Part shown: positions 49,840 through 60,912 of the stretch, piece by piece | Layout of the letters: the number at the start of each line of letters is the position of its first letter | Numbering within the stretch: position 1 is the first letter of the stretch | Assembly: GCA_021234155.1 (NCBI GenBank) | Contig: JAJEKV010000376.1 | Location: 1 to 64,000 of the forward strand | Length of the DNA: 64,000 nt | Source of the DNA: Isoetes taiwanensis | Lineage: Eukaryota; Streptophyta; Lycopodiopsida; Isoetales; Isoetaceae | Direction: 5' to 3' | The notes under the pieces: model-generated | What the model was told of the DNA's origin: nothing | The model's input: the letters and a program-made list of their open reading frames with translations, nothing else | Databases searched by the model: none | Translations under genes and position numbers: made by a program

Positions 49840-51440
49840 GAACATAGGGAATAGATTCCAGGCCTTTGTTTTTTGATGCCGTAAATTCCACTTGCAATAG
49901 GACACCAACAGGAAACTAGGCCGTCCATTCTTCAAGTCTCAGATCACCGCATGTAATCACGAGTTTGTGGAAAACCTACAAAAAAAAAAGAAGTCTAGGT
50001 TAAAGTCTAGATGAGGACATTGCAAAAATGGGAATATCCACATGGCAAGCACATTTGGGGACACCGAGGTGAAGAAATTAGATTTCCAAAGAAGAAAGTG
50101 CAAGAAAAATTGAGTTGGTTAGGGAATTGGAAACAATAAGGTTCAAACAACGTTTTGAAAATTGCCGAAGCCATGGCTGCAATGACTTATTTGTTGCATA
50201 GTTTTTGTGAAATGAGAAAGGAGACATTGCTCAAATTGCTAAATTGGCTAGCCAAAAACAAAGATTAGAGGTGATGAATTTATTGAGGGAATGTCTATTT
50301 TGAACAAGAAAAAATCTCAAACCCACTAGTATTTCTAAATATTGAATGACTTGAGTGTGAGGGCCTATTTCTTTAGTATTAATTATTGTCTTCTAGCCAA
50401 TGTTAATGGATTGATCTTAGAGGCTATTTAAGCTTTTAAATTTCCTTGCATGAAAGCCGCCAAGGAATATGGTTTGGAAAACGGAACGTAAAACGCCGTG
50501 AAGATCTCCATCTTTTTTCTTCTTCGTGCAAAGCCTTCATCTTGATCGAAAGCTTCCTCTTCATGTTGATATTGAAACTTCTTCCCTTTTCTTCCAAATG
50601 CTCAAAGGTCCTATTTTTCCGAGTGTTCTTCATGGCCTACTACCGGCGAAAGAAATCCTTCAAATAAGATAGTAGTGGAGATGGTCCTTTATCCCAACAA
50701 GATGGTCCCAAACGTTTTGATAATCCCTGCCGCCTTAGAGAACATATATTTCAGAAAACCATGTGCGTGAAAGCTAAGAGAGAATGAAGAAAGCCGAGAG
50801 CATCAACAAGAAAGTCAATCTTGTTTTCCTCCCCTCGCCGAGGTAGCTAACCCCGATGAATGGGAAGTCTTGTCCCACAAGCTAATCCACCGCAAACTAT
50901 TCCAAACAGCACTCTTATTACTTTCTTTGAGATGGAGGTTAATATTGATGCTAATGTGTTTTTAGAATGGGCTGCTAATTCTCGCTAAGAACCGATTACC
51001 CATATGGAGAGGAACCGTTTAACGAAAAAATGGTGCCTTCAAGAGATAATTAAATGTAACCTTTCGAAGTGACCTTTGTCCCGGGGATTTGAACAAAAAA
51101 ATATTGTTATGTCTTCATCTTTTATTTGTTTTATATTTTCATTTTCAAACAAGGCTTCTTTATATAGAAAATGGCATGCATGCCATTTTTTGGCTGATGT
51201 AACTCTTTGAGTTCCCCGTAAGAAACCCATTTTGTCCTTCATTGGATGCAAGATTTTTATGCCATTTGGAATGCTTTTTTTTGTTTTTTGTCGCGGAAGT
51301 CATTTGGCTCACATTTGATTGTATAATCGAACTTTTATGAATACAAACGTGAGTTTAACGGGTTTGTATTGAAATTTGGCAGCCAGATTATTCAAACCTT
51401 GGATAATATGTGCGACGAGATGGTTTTGCATAAAATGGTT
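49840..51440. other. Intergenic, no gene recognised
   Basis: AT-rich DNA with short ORFs only. Confidence 0.35.
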
Positions 51441-51456
51441 AAGGCGACTAAAACCG

Positions 51457-51880
51457 CCTAGACGCTTATGAGTAGTCGGTTTTACCCATTTATGCTCGGC
51501 AGTTCTGAACTCTACGTGGAACATTCAAGGTTCGAATACCGAAATGTGTCCACGATGGGCCCGCTATGCCTTCTCCCACTAGAACTATGCTCGCCCTCGA
51601 GCATCCAAGGCTATACCATGTCTATGTCATACCATGTCACAATGATTACCAAGTCTTTGCAAATTACCCATGTATATAGGCACCCATGGAAACTCAACTC
51701 GAGACCTCGCCTCCTCGATACCAATTGGACGTTCCTAACCGACATGCCCTTAGCTAACTGGCAAAACCGTTTAGACGCTTATGAGTAGTCGCTTTACCCA
51801 TTTATCTCGGGTGTCCTGGAACGCCTAATGTGCACATTCAAGGTTCGAATACTGCGGTCTACCATGGGCCCGCTATATGG
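51457..51880. repeat. Direct repeat pair, about 115 bp each
   Basis: TAGACGCTTATGAGTAGTCG...TTTACCCATTTAT...CATTCAAGGTTCGAATAC...ATGGGCCCGCTAT occurs at about 51457-51568 and again at about 51770-51876. The phrase GGTTCGAATAC resembles a Pol III box B, but no box A could be matched. Confidence 0.8.
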
Positions 51881-52468
51881 TTTACCTTCTTATTCCCGTG
51901 TTGTTGATATTTTATATTCTTTAATGTGTATTAATGTGAAGTCATTTGACTTTAAAATGTCCGTGACATGTCGTTCGCTTTGATAATGAAAGGTTTTCGA
52001 GTTGCCTAATCTATGTGTCACAAATCAAGCTCTAAACTCATGCTACAAACACATTTAACTTTTCATCATTCTCGCACCAATACAATTACGTGAGAATTAA
52101 AGAGATCAAATCAAAATACAATTGAATATGGATTTCATTTTCTTGGCTACAAAATTCATTCATTCAAAGGATGACATGTCCATCTAGATTCTCAAATAGC
52201 ACGCGGCCTCATTTGATCACCCCTCGCTTTTTTTAAGGACCTGCTTCATGGCTTCGCTTTCATAGTAATATATTGGTGGCCTGTGGGATGCACTTATACA
52301 AAAAGGGTATGCCATGTGCGCAGAGGGTGACCAAAAACACCCCTCGTGAGAACGGTTTTTGAAAGGAAAATTTGACCCCTTCCATACAAAAATTACCCAA
52401 CTAGTGGTCAAAACCCCTTAACTCACCAGGCCAGATGGAAATGGGTCCAAAGAACCCCTACAAGTCAC
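51881..52468. other. 3' flank of the Harbinger remnant, no gene seen
   Basis: AT-rich non-coding DNA. May hold the element's untranslated end and terminal repeat, which I could not locate. Confidence 0.35.
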
Positions 52469-53600
52469 TCAGCACATTGTATGGCACCCAAAAGTGAACC
52501 CCCTTGATTGGTGGAGGGTCTTCTTCAATTGGCGTGATATCCCAGCTTTGTCACCTCCATTATACAAAAGTTCCAAAGAACACAACATGCATGTATGATC
52601 TTGGAGGCTTTGCCAACATGCACGTGCAAGTGTTTCGAGAATTCTAAACTTTTCCTTCACAATGCCAAATCCATTTTCTACACACCGCCCTACGTGATCC
52701 TTTTTGTTAAACTTACCATATGCACCTTGATTTTGAGGAAAGACTTTAAGGAGAAAGGGTCTGCTAGAATAAGCCGGATCACCTAATAGTAATGGTGGAA
52801 TAGTTACGTAAACTTCCCGGTCAAGAGGGCTGCCCTTCTTTTCACACTCAAAGTCATCACAGTTCTGTAAAATTTGTTTTGAAGCAATTTTATTATAAAT
52901 GGAGCTCTTCTTGAACCGGTTGGAATCATGGATCGAACTCGCTCTAGTTACACAAACATTTATAAACAACCGCTATGTGTAACAAATTCCTTTGCATGAG
53001 ACATGAGTGTTCTTATTCTAATGCACTGTAATAGTCTTCCCCATTGTCCCTTTTTTTGGGTTTCCTCCACAAAGATATATATTGGGCAACCCTAGTTGCA
53101 TCATGGAATTCCTTAATACATCGAAGTTAATCTTGCACCCCAGGCATTGCAACAAAAATGTTTGTACAAAGATTGTTCTTCAAGCCAAAGCGGACTTTCT
53201 GGTATATTTGCATCGTTGCTTTCCCAACATAAAATCGTCCGACATGTAAGGGCATATCCCGCGCAAGAAAATACAACCATAGCAACCGCTTCCTTGATCT
53301 TGGGGGGCCTTACTTTAATCCCCGGCCCGACAAGATAAGGCACAATTAAACCTAATCTCTTCAAATGTGGCTCTCCCTCATCCCGTAAAATTGGTGCCAC
53401 ATATCGCTTTCGAAGGATGGCAAACAATTCCAAGCATGGTTATCGATATTATCCCACCGTGGTTCTTTGCCTTGGAGCAATCCAAAATCTTCTTGGTGGT
53501 CTTCTAACCCTACCGGAACAGAACCATTAAAGCTCCGACAATCGCGAAAAAAATATACCATTGTTATCTTCAAAAACCTCATCATCGAGCATGGTCATTG
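52469..53600 (-). pseudogene. PIF/Harbinger-type transposase (DDE_Tnp_4, HARBI1-like), decayed
   Basis: DDE nuclease of a PIF/Harbinger DNA transposon, the catalytic subunit that cuts and rejoins element ends. On the minus strand the last 166 codons (52969-52469) carry the conserved C-terminal half: SSIHDSNRFKKSSI (family GSxHDSRVFxxS), PLLLGDPAY with the second catalytic Asp (residue 64 of this stretch), and VENGFGIVKEKFRIL with the catalytic Glu (residue 98). Upstream, in other frames, lie an N-terminal RRFWIAPRQ-like piece (about 53510) and an EAVAMVVFSCAGYALTCR helix-turn-helix-like piece (about 53310-53250). The first catalytic Asp region is not readable. Frameshifts near 53000 and 53110 and stops elsewhere inactivate it. 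Confidence 0.82.
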
Positions 53601-53907
53601 GGTCTTCGAGCTTCGTTGAGTTCCAATAGTCGCAAAATGATCTCAGCCAATGCAATCCAGAGTCAAAGCCCTGAAAAGCATGGCAATCATACCAAGAATG
53701 ACCTGATCCATGGTTTAGTGGCCGGAATTGAAAAGAATGGGGAGGCAAAACTAGGAATGAAATATCCCACATAGCCCGCCAAAACCAAGAAAACAGCTTG
53801 AATATCCCCAATTTGGTTTCCGAATGGAACGTTACTATTGAATTATCCCACAAAGAGTTCGTCGGCCGGAATGGATGCACGATCGAAAATCCGCAAAAAA
53901 GTGCCAA
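53601..53907 (-). other. Open stretch upstream of the Harbinger remnant
   Basis: The minus-strand frame is open for about 126 codons and runs into the transposase N-terminal region. The first part (FSIVHPFRPTN..) matches nothing I know. It could be the element's 5' region. Confidence 0.3.
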
Positions 53908-54000
53908 TAAGTAGAGGTTGTTAAGCCTCGAGACAATTGTCTCTCCTCTCCTCCCAAAAAAATACGCATTTAGGAGGAATGGATTTTTGACGAGAGATGG

Positions 54001-54030
54001 CCTCTCTCTCTCTCTTTTTTTACTCTCAGC

Positions 54031-54080
<50 letters not shown>
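54001..54080. repeat. (CT)n microsatellite
   Basis: Dinucleotide run, purest at 54031-54080. Overlapping LSLSLSLS and RERERER ORFs are artefacts of it. Confidence 0.97.
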
Positions 54081-54084
<4 letters not shown>

Positions 54085-55940
54085 ATCTCGACAACTATGG
54101 CATTTCCAACCAAATGATGACGTTTTAGATTCTTGCTTGGAATTAGATATAGCAGGTTAGACAAGATCTTTCCTAGAGTTATTTTGGTAAGATCGGCCAA
54201 AAATCAACTTCTATTTTGCAAGATCGGCTAAAGATTGTGGTTCCTTGAAGTTTTTTGAGCTTTTGGTAAAGACGCCCGAGGTGGGGAATGGCTACTTAAG
54301 TGCTAACCTAGTTTAAAGCCTTGCATGTTACCAGCCTTATATTCTAAAAGAAGAGGGCCCTCTAGCAGATCCTGTTGGGCGATTCATTGATTCGCGGAAG
54401 CTAGACTTGGATCTCGCCGACAGTAAGTCTCCTCGATAAAACGACTCTTCCGTTTTTCCGTAAAATTTTCAATCGACTTCACTGCGCTTTCTTCAGCGGA
54501 GACCATTTTGCCCCTTAACCCATTTTGGCATAGAATGGACCTCCTAATGAAGGTAGCTATGGATTTGGGATTCAAGGTGCGATTTATAGATTCTACATCT
54601 ATTCTTATATCGTTGTCTCTACTCCTTTGCATGTCCAACCTATGGCAATCGGCCCTGGCTGCATCACCGGCAGATATGGTTTTCGTGACGCACCACCGTG
54701 ATATGGTTTTGTGGCACGTGCTGGTATCCGTGGAATCCGCAAATCTTTGAACATGGATGTTTTCAGCACAAGCCGGCAATTTCTTGCACATGCCGTGGTT
54801 TTTGTCGCAAATAAAGAATGCAATTAAAAAATGTTAGATCGCAAAGAATGCATTTAATATTAAAGAATGTAAATAACACTACACCTTAAAAAAGAATGTT
54901 GTACACGCGGCTTCTAAGGTTGAATAATAACTCAAATGAAAAGTACCCAACACGATAATAAGATTAGGGCGGTTTAAATTCGCGGGGAGTGTTGTCATTG
55001 ACGCCGCCGCACGTGAGGCAAACACTTGACCCCACAAAATTTAAAACCGCCCGCAACTCGTGAACGGAATGCCGATGGCATTTTTTTCTGATACATGTCC
55101 TCTATGTGGCAAAAAATGTTCTGTTTGCTTGAGTTCAGATTTTCCTTCCTCCCTTCGCAGACCGCGGGTGTCATTCGGCATAGCTATGGCGCGTGAAGGT
55201 GTCAGGGCATTTTTGTGCTTAAGATGAGGGGACCATTTGTTATCGGAATGGAAAGTTATTTCCAGAAGAATTGGCAAGCTTAACCTTGTTTCTTGGTATT
55301 TTTGCAAGAAAATGAGCGGGTTGGAGGCGAGGGACCAATTTTTAAGCCTAAGGTGAGGGCCGCAAGTTCTTTAATCGAGTGTTGAGGGATTTTGGCATTT
55401 GAGTTTAATTTATTCAACGGGCCTTTTGTGTACTTTCTGCCGAGTTTTCTTTAAACTTTGGGTAAGATCTTGCTATTTCTTGGCATATTGTTTTATTTCG
55501 TGCTAAAGTCGTCTTTTTTTTTTCTACGATTATTTTTATATAGTCGAGGTGTAGGATGGCTCTATTCATCTTGAGCCTTTTTCTTTAGCTTAGTGTTTAC
55601 TTAAATGTCGGTTCCGTTCTACAAGACCCGAGTTTTGGTCCGAGATTTTTAGGAATGGATGCCCATCATTTGCCCCGAATGTTGGTGTACCTCTTGGATC
55701 TGTTTTGGAGGATATTACAAATGCTCCAATGGACCTCGCATGTCGAATCTGGGGACATAACGGATGTCATTTGTAGGCTATGGACATGCAGAGTACACGT
55801 ATTCGAATGTAGATCCTACGAATGAAAGATGGAGAAGAATCAAGGATACAAAAAGATGTAAACAAATGTAAAGGCATCCGCTAAACATAATGGTCCCCGT
55901 TTCTAATATAAGTTTTGATATTATTACCCTCGATACTAAA
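54081..55940. other. Intergenic, one weak secreted-protein-like ORF
   Basis: A plus-strand ORF at 54508-54750 contains a hydrophobic run (about 54598-54660, ILISLSLLLCM) that could pass for a signal peptide, ending ALAASPADMVF. It is only 80 codons, overlaps a 135-codon minus-strand ORF and matches no family, so I do not call a gene. Confidence 0.25.
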
Positions 55941-55947
55941 GACTTTG

Positions 55948-57780
55948 CAAGCTTTCTCGAGTTCGAAGTCTTGAAGCCCGAGGTTTTAGTGAATTTGAGG
56001 AAGATCTAGTGACTGGTTTGGTGAGGATGCCACACAAGTATTTGAGTGATCTTGATATATCTCCTATGCTTAAGAGCGTTCCGGTGCTGTGAACTCCACT
56101 GCCTGTGTAATGGAGCCGAGTGCCCTTTGTAGAGCTTGATGAGGAGCTGCGAGAGGAAGTTGAGGTCGTGCAATTTCCGTGTGTCGGCAAAGAAAGTTAT
56201 GTGCGCTTAGAAAACTTTGATCTTTGGAGAGAGTATCGTGGTCTTCCTATGCACCGAAAATTGAAGAAATAGACTTGCTTTCCTCGAGTTTGTCGGGGTT
56301 TGCTAGAGAGGTTCATGCTTCGGGTTACTAAAAGAATGGCGACTTCTATCCACCGAAATCGCGGAGTATCTTTTGTATGTTTATGTTTGTTTTAATTGCT
56401 AATTGATTTGTTTGGTTTTGGGTTGCAGGATATGTTTCGTAAGTTTGTGAGGGATTAGAAGGCACGTGGAAATCAAAATGGCTAATATTGGAATAGAGGA
56501 GGACTTTGACATCGAGAAAGTTCCAATATTTCGAGGGCTCATTTTGGCCTACATTGAGGAGGTCTAGAAGAACACCGGAGTTTGCCAAAAGCGTAAGAAG
56601 GTAGAGGAGATTTCTTTTTGCTGATAAGAGAGCATTGTTAGCAGATCCGATCATCAAATTCCATCATGCAAAAGGTCCGCAACGACGTTTTTTTATTGCC
56701 GCGTTGCTCCTTTTTGCTATCCGTGGTTACAATGAGTTGTATCGGTTGCTCATAACAGACTTCTTAGTTGTCAAGAGAGTGGAAGTGAGTATGTGGAGTA
56801 CAATGAGTAAGAATTATGATGGATATGACACATTATCAAGAAGAGCAATTTAGATTGCCATGCGGTGTTTTGATTCTGATGTTGTGCTAACATATACGTA
56901 TTTGAGAGACATTTTGGCGAAGGGAGGCCGAAAAAGATGGTAGTATTATTGAGATTACGCTTCATGCAGCCTATCTAGAATCACAAGTCTGTTCAACGGT
57001 ATAATTCAAAGAATAGGGTCAGTGCAAGGACACTTGCTTCATGGGTAAAATACATGTTATCTACTGTCGGGGTTGATGGGAAGTACTACGGTAAGTGCGG
57101 GCATGCGACTCAAGAATGATTATTTGGGGTTCCAATGTGCGTTGGGATGCGATAAGCGGGACAAAAGAACAAGTGAAGCTTATAAATGTAAATTCATTCT
57201 TATTTTATTAGTTTAATCGGTTTTTTTTTTTTTTTTCCTGATATCTTTATTTATATGTCCAGGTATGATAAGAACTTGAATATGCAGTGTCGAGGTATCG
57301 CTGTCTCTTTGGGGCAGTTCTCCTTCCTCCTCACTTGCTTTGTAACATTACCATTCTTTTAATATATTGATGACACAGTTCTTCAAAAAAAAAAAAAGAA
57401 CTTGAATGTGCAAGCAAAATGTGCAATGGATGTTGTAAGCAGGCTATTTGATGAAAATGGAGAGAGAAGAATATATGATCAAGTTTATCATGAAGAACTT
57501 CAGAAAGTTGATCAGCTTGATCGTAGTAGTTGTGATAAGACTTGTCCTTTGATTGATTCCACTGTCGATACTAGCAGTGTGTTGTTGATTTCTCATCTGT
57601 TCTACCAAGTATAGTTGAAGAGGATAATGAGTTAGTAAAGTTTAATCAAGATATCGAGACTCTTGCAGCATCTTCTCCTCTTGTTCGACATGCATTAGGG
57701 ATGAATCTACAGGTTGCTAATATTTCTGGTGGCAGTTTTCAGAATTGTAGCATTGTATGCCACAAATGTCAGGCAAGGAA
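55948..57780 (+). pseudogene. Broken intron-containing gene, candidate Crypton/DUF3504-type tyrosine recombinase
   Basis: Read across frames, the middle part resembles the catalytic domain of Crypton-like and DUF3504 tyrosine recombinases. RRFFIAALLLFAIRGYNELYRLL holds the first catalytic Arg (56722-56724) in the family context LRxGxExxxL. EYVEYNE follows. A later block reads FMQPI..NHKS...SKNRVSARTLASWVKYML, then GVDGKYY and GHATQE.LFG, where families have TNHSLRATxATxLF. The second Arg of that block is not clear and the terminal Tyr is not identified. Two GT-AG introns are plausible (56375-56428 and 57188-57262). The final exon encodes NLNVQAKCAMDVVSRLF and, after a frameshift near 57590, LAASSPLVRHALGMN and a SGGSFQNCSIV end. 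Stops and frameshifts make it a pseudogene. Family assignment is by eye only. Confidence 0.4.
57287..57395 (+). mobile_element. Short poly(A)-tailed retroinsertion with 17-bp target duplication
   Basis: AAGAACTTGAATATGCA (57270-57286) is repeated as AAGAACTTGAATGTGCA (57396-57412). Between them lies about 109 bp ending in a run of 13 A. This is the classic outcome of target-primed reverse transcription by a LINE machinery: a 5'-truncated LINE 3' end, a SINE or a truncated mRNA copy. It sits in the last exon of the surrounding pseudogene. The insert matches nothing I recognise. Confidence 0.85.
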
Positions 57781-58299
57781 TTTGGTGACTTCATGATGAC
57801 AATGATGAAGAAGTAGCTTCTGCAGTTTGATTTTTCTGTTTTTTCTGACAATGTAACTCGTGATTCACTTGAAATAGTTGGATCCAATTTTGGCTGTTGA
57901 ATACAATGAATTTTGTATACTCTGATCTGCTGTATAATGTTTTCAATAATAATGTTTTTTAATGGTAATGTATTTAGCTTCAAATTCTGGATTTAGTTCA
58001 CAAAATAACAGAATGTAGGGTAAAAAAAGTTGGGAATGTGGAGAAGAAGTAGGGGTAAAATTTGAGAATTGCAACCTAAGTAAATTATTTGCTTCTGAGC
58101 TTGACATTCCCTAAAAGAATGTGTGCCATATGGCAATAGATGATTGGACGAGAGGGCAGAAAAATTGGCACCTGGAATTTACGTGGAAAAAAATGGTGCA
58201 TCTGGTGAGGGTTAGTAGTGTGTCTATCCATTGGCCAGCTTGGGAGCGGTGGATAGTTATTAGGGGGCCCATGGTATTCATCCACCGCCAAAACGGGCC

Positions 58300-59110
58300 A
58301 TCGGAGGGCTCGGGGATACTTTTACCCTTGATTCGGTGGATCCCGGAGATAAATTTTACGGCCTCAGGGATCCTTGCCCTCGACGGGGTCCGCTCGGGAG
58401 ACCTCGTTTCGAGGGTACGCAGACGCCACGATGCCGGCCCGCACCATCCCCGCCTCGGCCCAAACCCCGCGGCAACGCGGCCGCCCACGCCAGATCCCCG
58501 CCCGATCATCCACGCGATCCTCCTCGGGATCCCCACCCGGGTCGTTAACGGCGATTGATATCCGCCGAGGTGATCCCCTCCTCCAGATCCCCAGGCACCC
58601 CGGACAAAGGTCCCTCCTCCGGATCACTTAATGGCCGATAGCAGCCGGGGCCCGGGAAATCCGTGAGTCCCCACCTTATCCAGGGCACCCCCCCTCAGGG
58701 ATCACCCAGGCGATTTCGGACCACATTGATCCCCACGTGGTATTTATCTTGGCGACCCTATCGCCGCGGGTGATCCCCTCAGGATCTCCGATGGGCTATC
58801 GTAGAGGTGATCCCCTCCTCTCAGGGATCCCCAGGGCACCGGTGTGAGGGACGCTCAGGATCCCGCCGATAGGGCAGCTATCGTGAGTGGTGATCACCTC
58901 CTCGGGATCCCCCCCCCCGGATGTGGTTATGGTGGTGATCCCCTCTCGAGTCCCCCTCCCAGGTGGGAGGCAGTGGAGTTATTCTCCCTGGGGATCCCAG
59001 GTGTGGTGCAGATGTTATTCTCATGGATTAGATGCACTCAGAGCTGGTTTGCCGGCCATTAGATCCGTGATTTATACCGCCCTCCAGGGATCCCGAAGCG
59101 GCAGAAGAAG
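58300..59110 (-). repeat. GC-rich GGGATC/GATCCC hairpin array, left array
   Basis: Repeated GGTGATCCCCTCCTC(A)GGGATCCCCAGGCACC-type units, best between 58735 and 58990. It is the reverse complement of the array at 63570-64000, so I give it minus orientation. Spacing is irregular, about 40-70 bp. The overlapping GC-rich ORFs (up to 145 codons) on both strands are products of base composition. It abuts the first TIR element at 59111. Confidence 0.75.
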
Positions 59111-59812
59111 GGGGTAGCCCTAAGGACTAAAGTTCGCCAAAAGGCTATTTTTAAGGGTATCGATAAATTTTGACGCTATGGTTTAGTAGGCCCGTTATAG
59201 ATGAAAAAATAAAATTAGCCAACTTTCTACAAACAAATCTCACTCCACAGGAAAATTCGCCACATCCACTAAGCGTCATAACTATGGATTCGCCTTATCC
59301 TCTACCCTCCTTCTCTCGAATATTTTTAAGGAATCGCCTTAATATTCTAGGCTTTCTTCATAACCTAATCTATTCTCCATATCCATTCAGGTACATATGA
59401 TAATTTTAAGAGTTATTTTTGTAGCTATTGTGTTTCAAATACTTCTAAGTATGTATTGAGAGCATTTTTTACGCACCTCCCTTTTTAATAGATTTGTTTT
59501 ATCTACAAGGATAAGCCACGTTCTCATTTGCAAAGGTTAAGTTGTGGTATTGCATCATGCAACTATAGTCATAAATGTGTTTGTGTCCTTGAATAAATAT
59601 GGATGCCGATAAATAAAATTTCACCATAGAAATTGCACTTGAAAAAAGACACTTAAATCTTGGCAAAATAATATTAGCCATGATTAGCCTACATTTCTAT
59701 AAAACATTCATGTCATGAAAAACTTTCGCCAAAGATAACTAATCTTGCAACTCTATTATTCGCCCGACCTTCTAAATTATGCTTAGACAAAATTTGGCCT
59801 TAGGGCAACCCC
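59111..59812. mobile_element. TIR element, copy 1 (702 bp)
   Basis: Begins GGGGTAGCCCTAAGG and ends in the reverse complement of GGGGTTGCCCTAAGG, a 15-bp terminal inverted repeat with one mismatch. AT-rich inside, with no transposase; the only ORF is 60 codons. This fits a MITE-like non-autonomous DNA element. It is separated from copy 2 by three bases (TCT). Left flank AAG and right flank TCT do not form a target duplication. Confidence 0.75.
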
Positions 59813-59815
59813 TCT

Positions 59816-60516
59816 GGGGTAGCCCTTAAGATCTAAAAGTTCTAAAAAAGGCTATTTTTAAGGGTATCGATAAATTTTGACGCTATGGTTTAGTAGGGCC
59901 CGTTATAGATGAAAAAAATAAAATTAGCCAACTTTCTACAAACAAATCTCACTCCACGGGAAAATTCGCCACATCCACTAAGCGTCATAACTATGGATTC
60001 ATGCTTTATCCTCTACCCTCCTTCTCGAATATTTCTTATGAATCGCCTAATATTCTAGGCTTTCTTCATAACCTAATCTATTCTCCATATCCATTCAGGT
60101 ACATATGATAATTTTAAGAGTTATTTTTGTAGCTATTGTGTTTCAAATACTTCTAAGTATGTATTGAGAGCATTTTTTGACCTCCCTTTAATAGATTTGT
60201 TTTATCTACAAGGATAAGCCACGTTCTCATTTGCAAAGGTTAAGTTGTGGTATTGCATCATGCAACTATAGTCATAAATGTGTTTGTGTCCTTGAATAAA
60301 TATGGATGCCGATAAATAAAATTTCACCATAGAAATTGCACTTGAAAAAAGACACTTAAATCTTGGCAAAATAATATTAGCCATGATTCGCCTACATTTC
60401 TATAAAAAACATTCATGTCATGAAAACTTTCGCCAAAGATAACTAATCTTTGTAACTCTATTATTCACCGACCTTCTAAATTATGCTTAGACAAATTTGG
60501 CCTTAAGGGCAACCCC
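59816..60516. mobile_element. TIR element, copy 2 (701 bp)
   Basis: Same orientation and very high identity to copy 1 over its whole length, including an identical 60-codon ORF. Its ends read GGGGTAGCCCTTAAG and the reverse complement of GGGGTTGCCCTTAAG. Tandem placement points to local duplication or insertion next to a resident copy. Flanked on the right by GAG. Confidence 0.75.
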
Positions 60517-60900
60517 GAGCAAAGCAACTTTAATTTTATAATTAAATTCGATGTGCCATTAATGATGTGTGTACGAGGCCAATCCCCCCGCCCCGCCACG
60601 AAGAATGACGGAGGAGGGGGCAGAGCACTCCGGCCGATTTAAGAGTCCAAGTCCGGGCGGCAGAACTTTCGCGTGGGCGCCACGGATTCCCTCAGGCACA
60701 GTGGTTTTGTCGAGGCGACGGCACCATTAGCTTAGGTCGCTTACCCTCGCTTACCTCCCCAGTAACGGGTTACGGAGACCGTTATATAAGTTTTTTACTA
60801 TTTCCTACTATTCTTTACTAAATCTTACCGTGGCTTGCATGATGATCTAATCCTTAAACTCGAAGTCACCTCAACACCGGTTTTGGAAGAATCTTTGTCT
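60517..60900. other. GC-rich spacer, no gene seen
   Basis: Contains C- and G-rich runs (CCCCCCGCCCCGCC near 60585) and could be the 5' flank of the Ulp1-like gene remnant downstream. No promoter element can be defended. Confidence 0.3.
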
Positions 60901-60912
60901 TGAAGGCTTCAT

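Noticed and set aside
51457-51880. SINE pair
   Set aside because: A box B-like GGTTCGAATAC is present in both copies, but no box A lies at the right distance and no tail follows. Listed only as a direct repeat.
54384-54791. 135-codon minus-strand ORF overlapping a secreted-like plus ORF
   Set aside because: Neither strand shows a family motif or splice context. Only one could be real and nothing favours either.
58111-58631. Overlapping ORFs of 70-145 codons on both strands
   Set aside because: All strands and frames are open because of high GC and the GGATCC-type repeats. The proteins are Arg/Pro/Gly-biased with no family resemblance.
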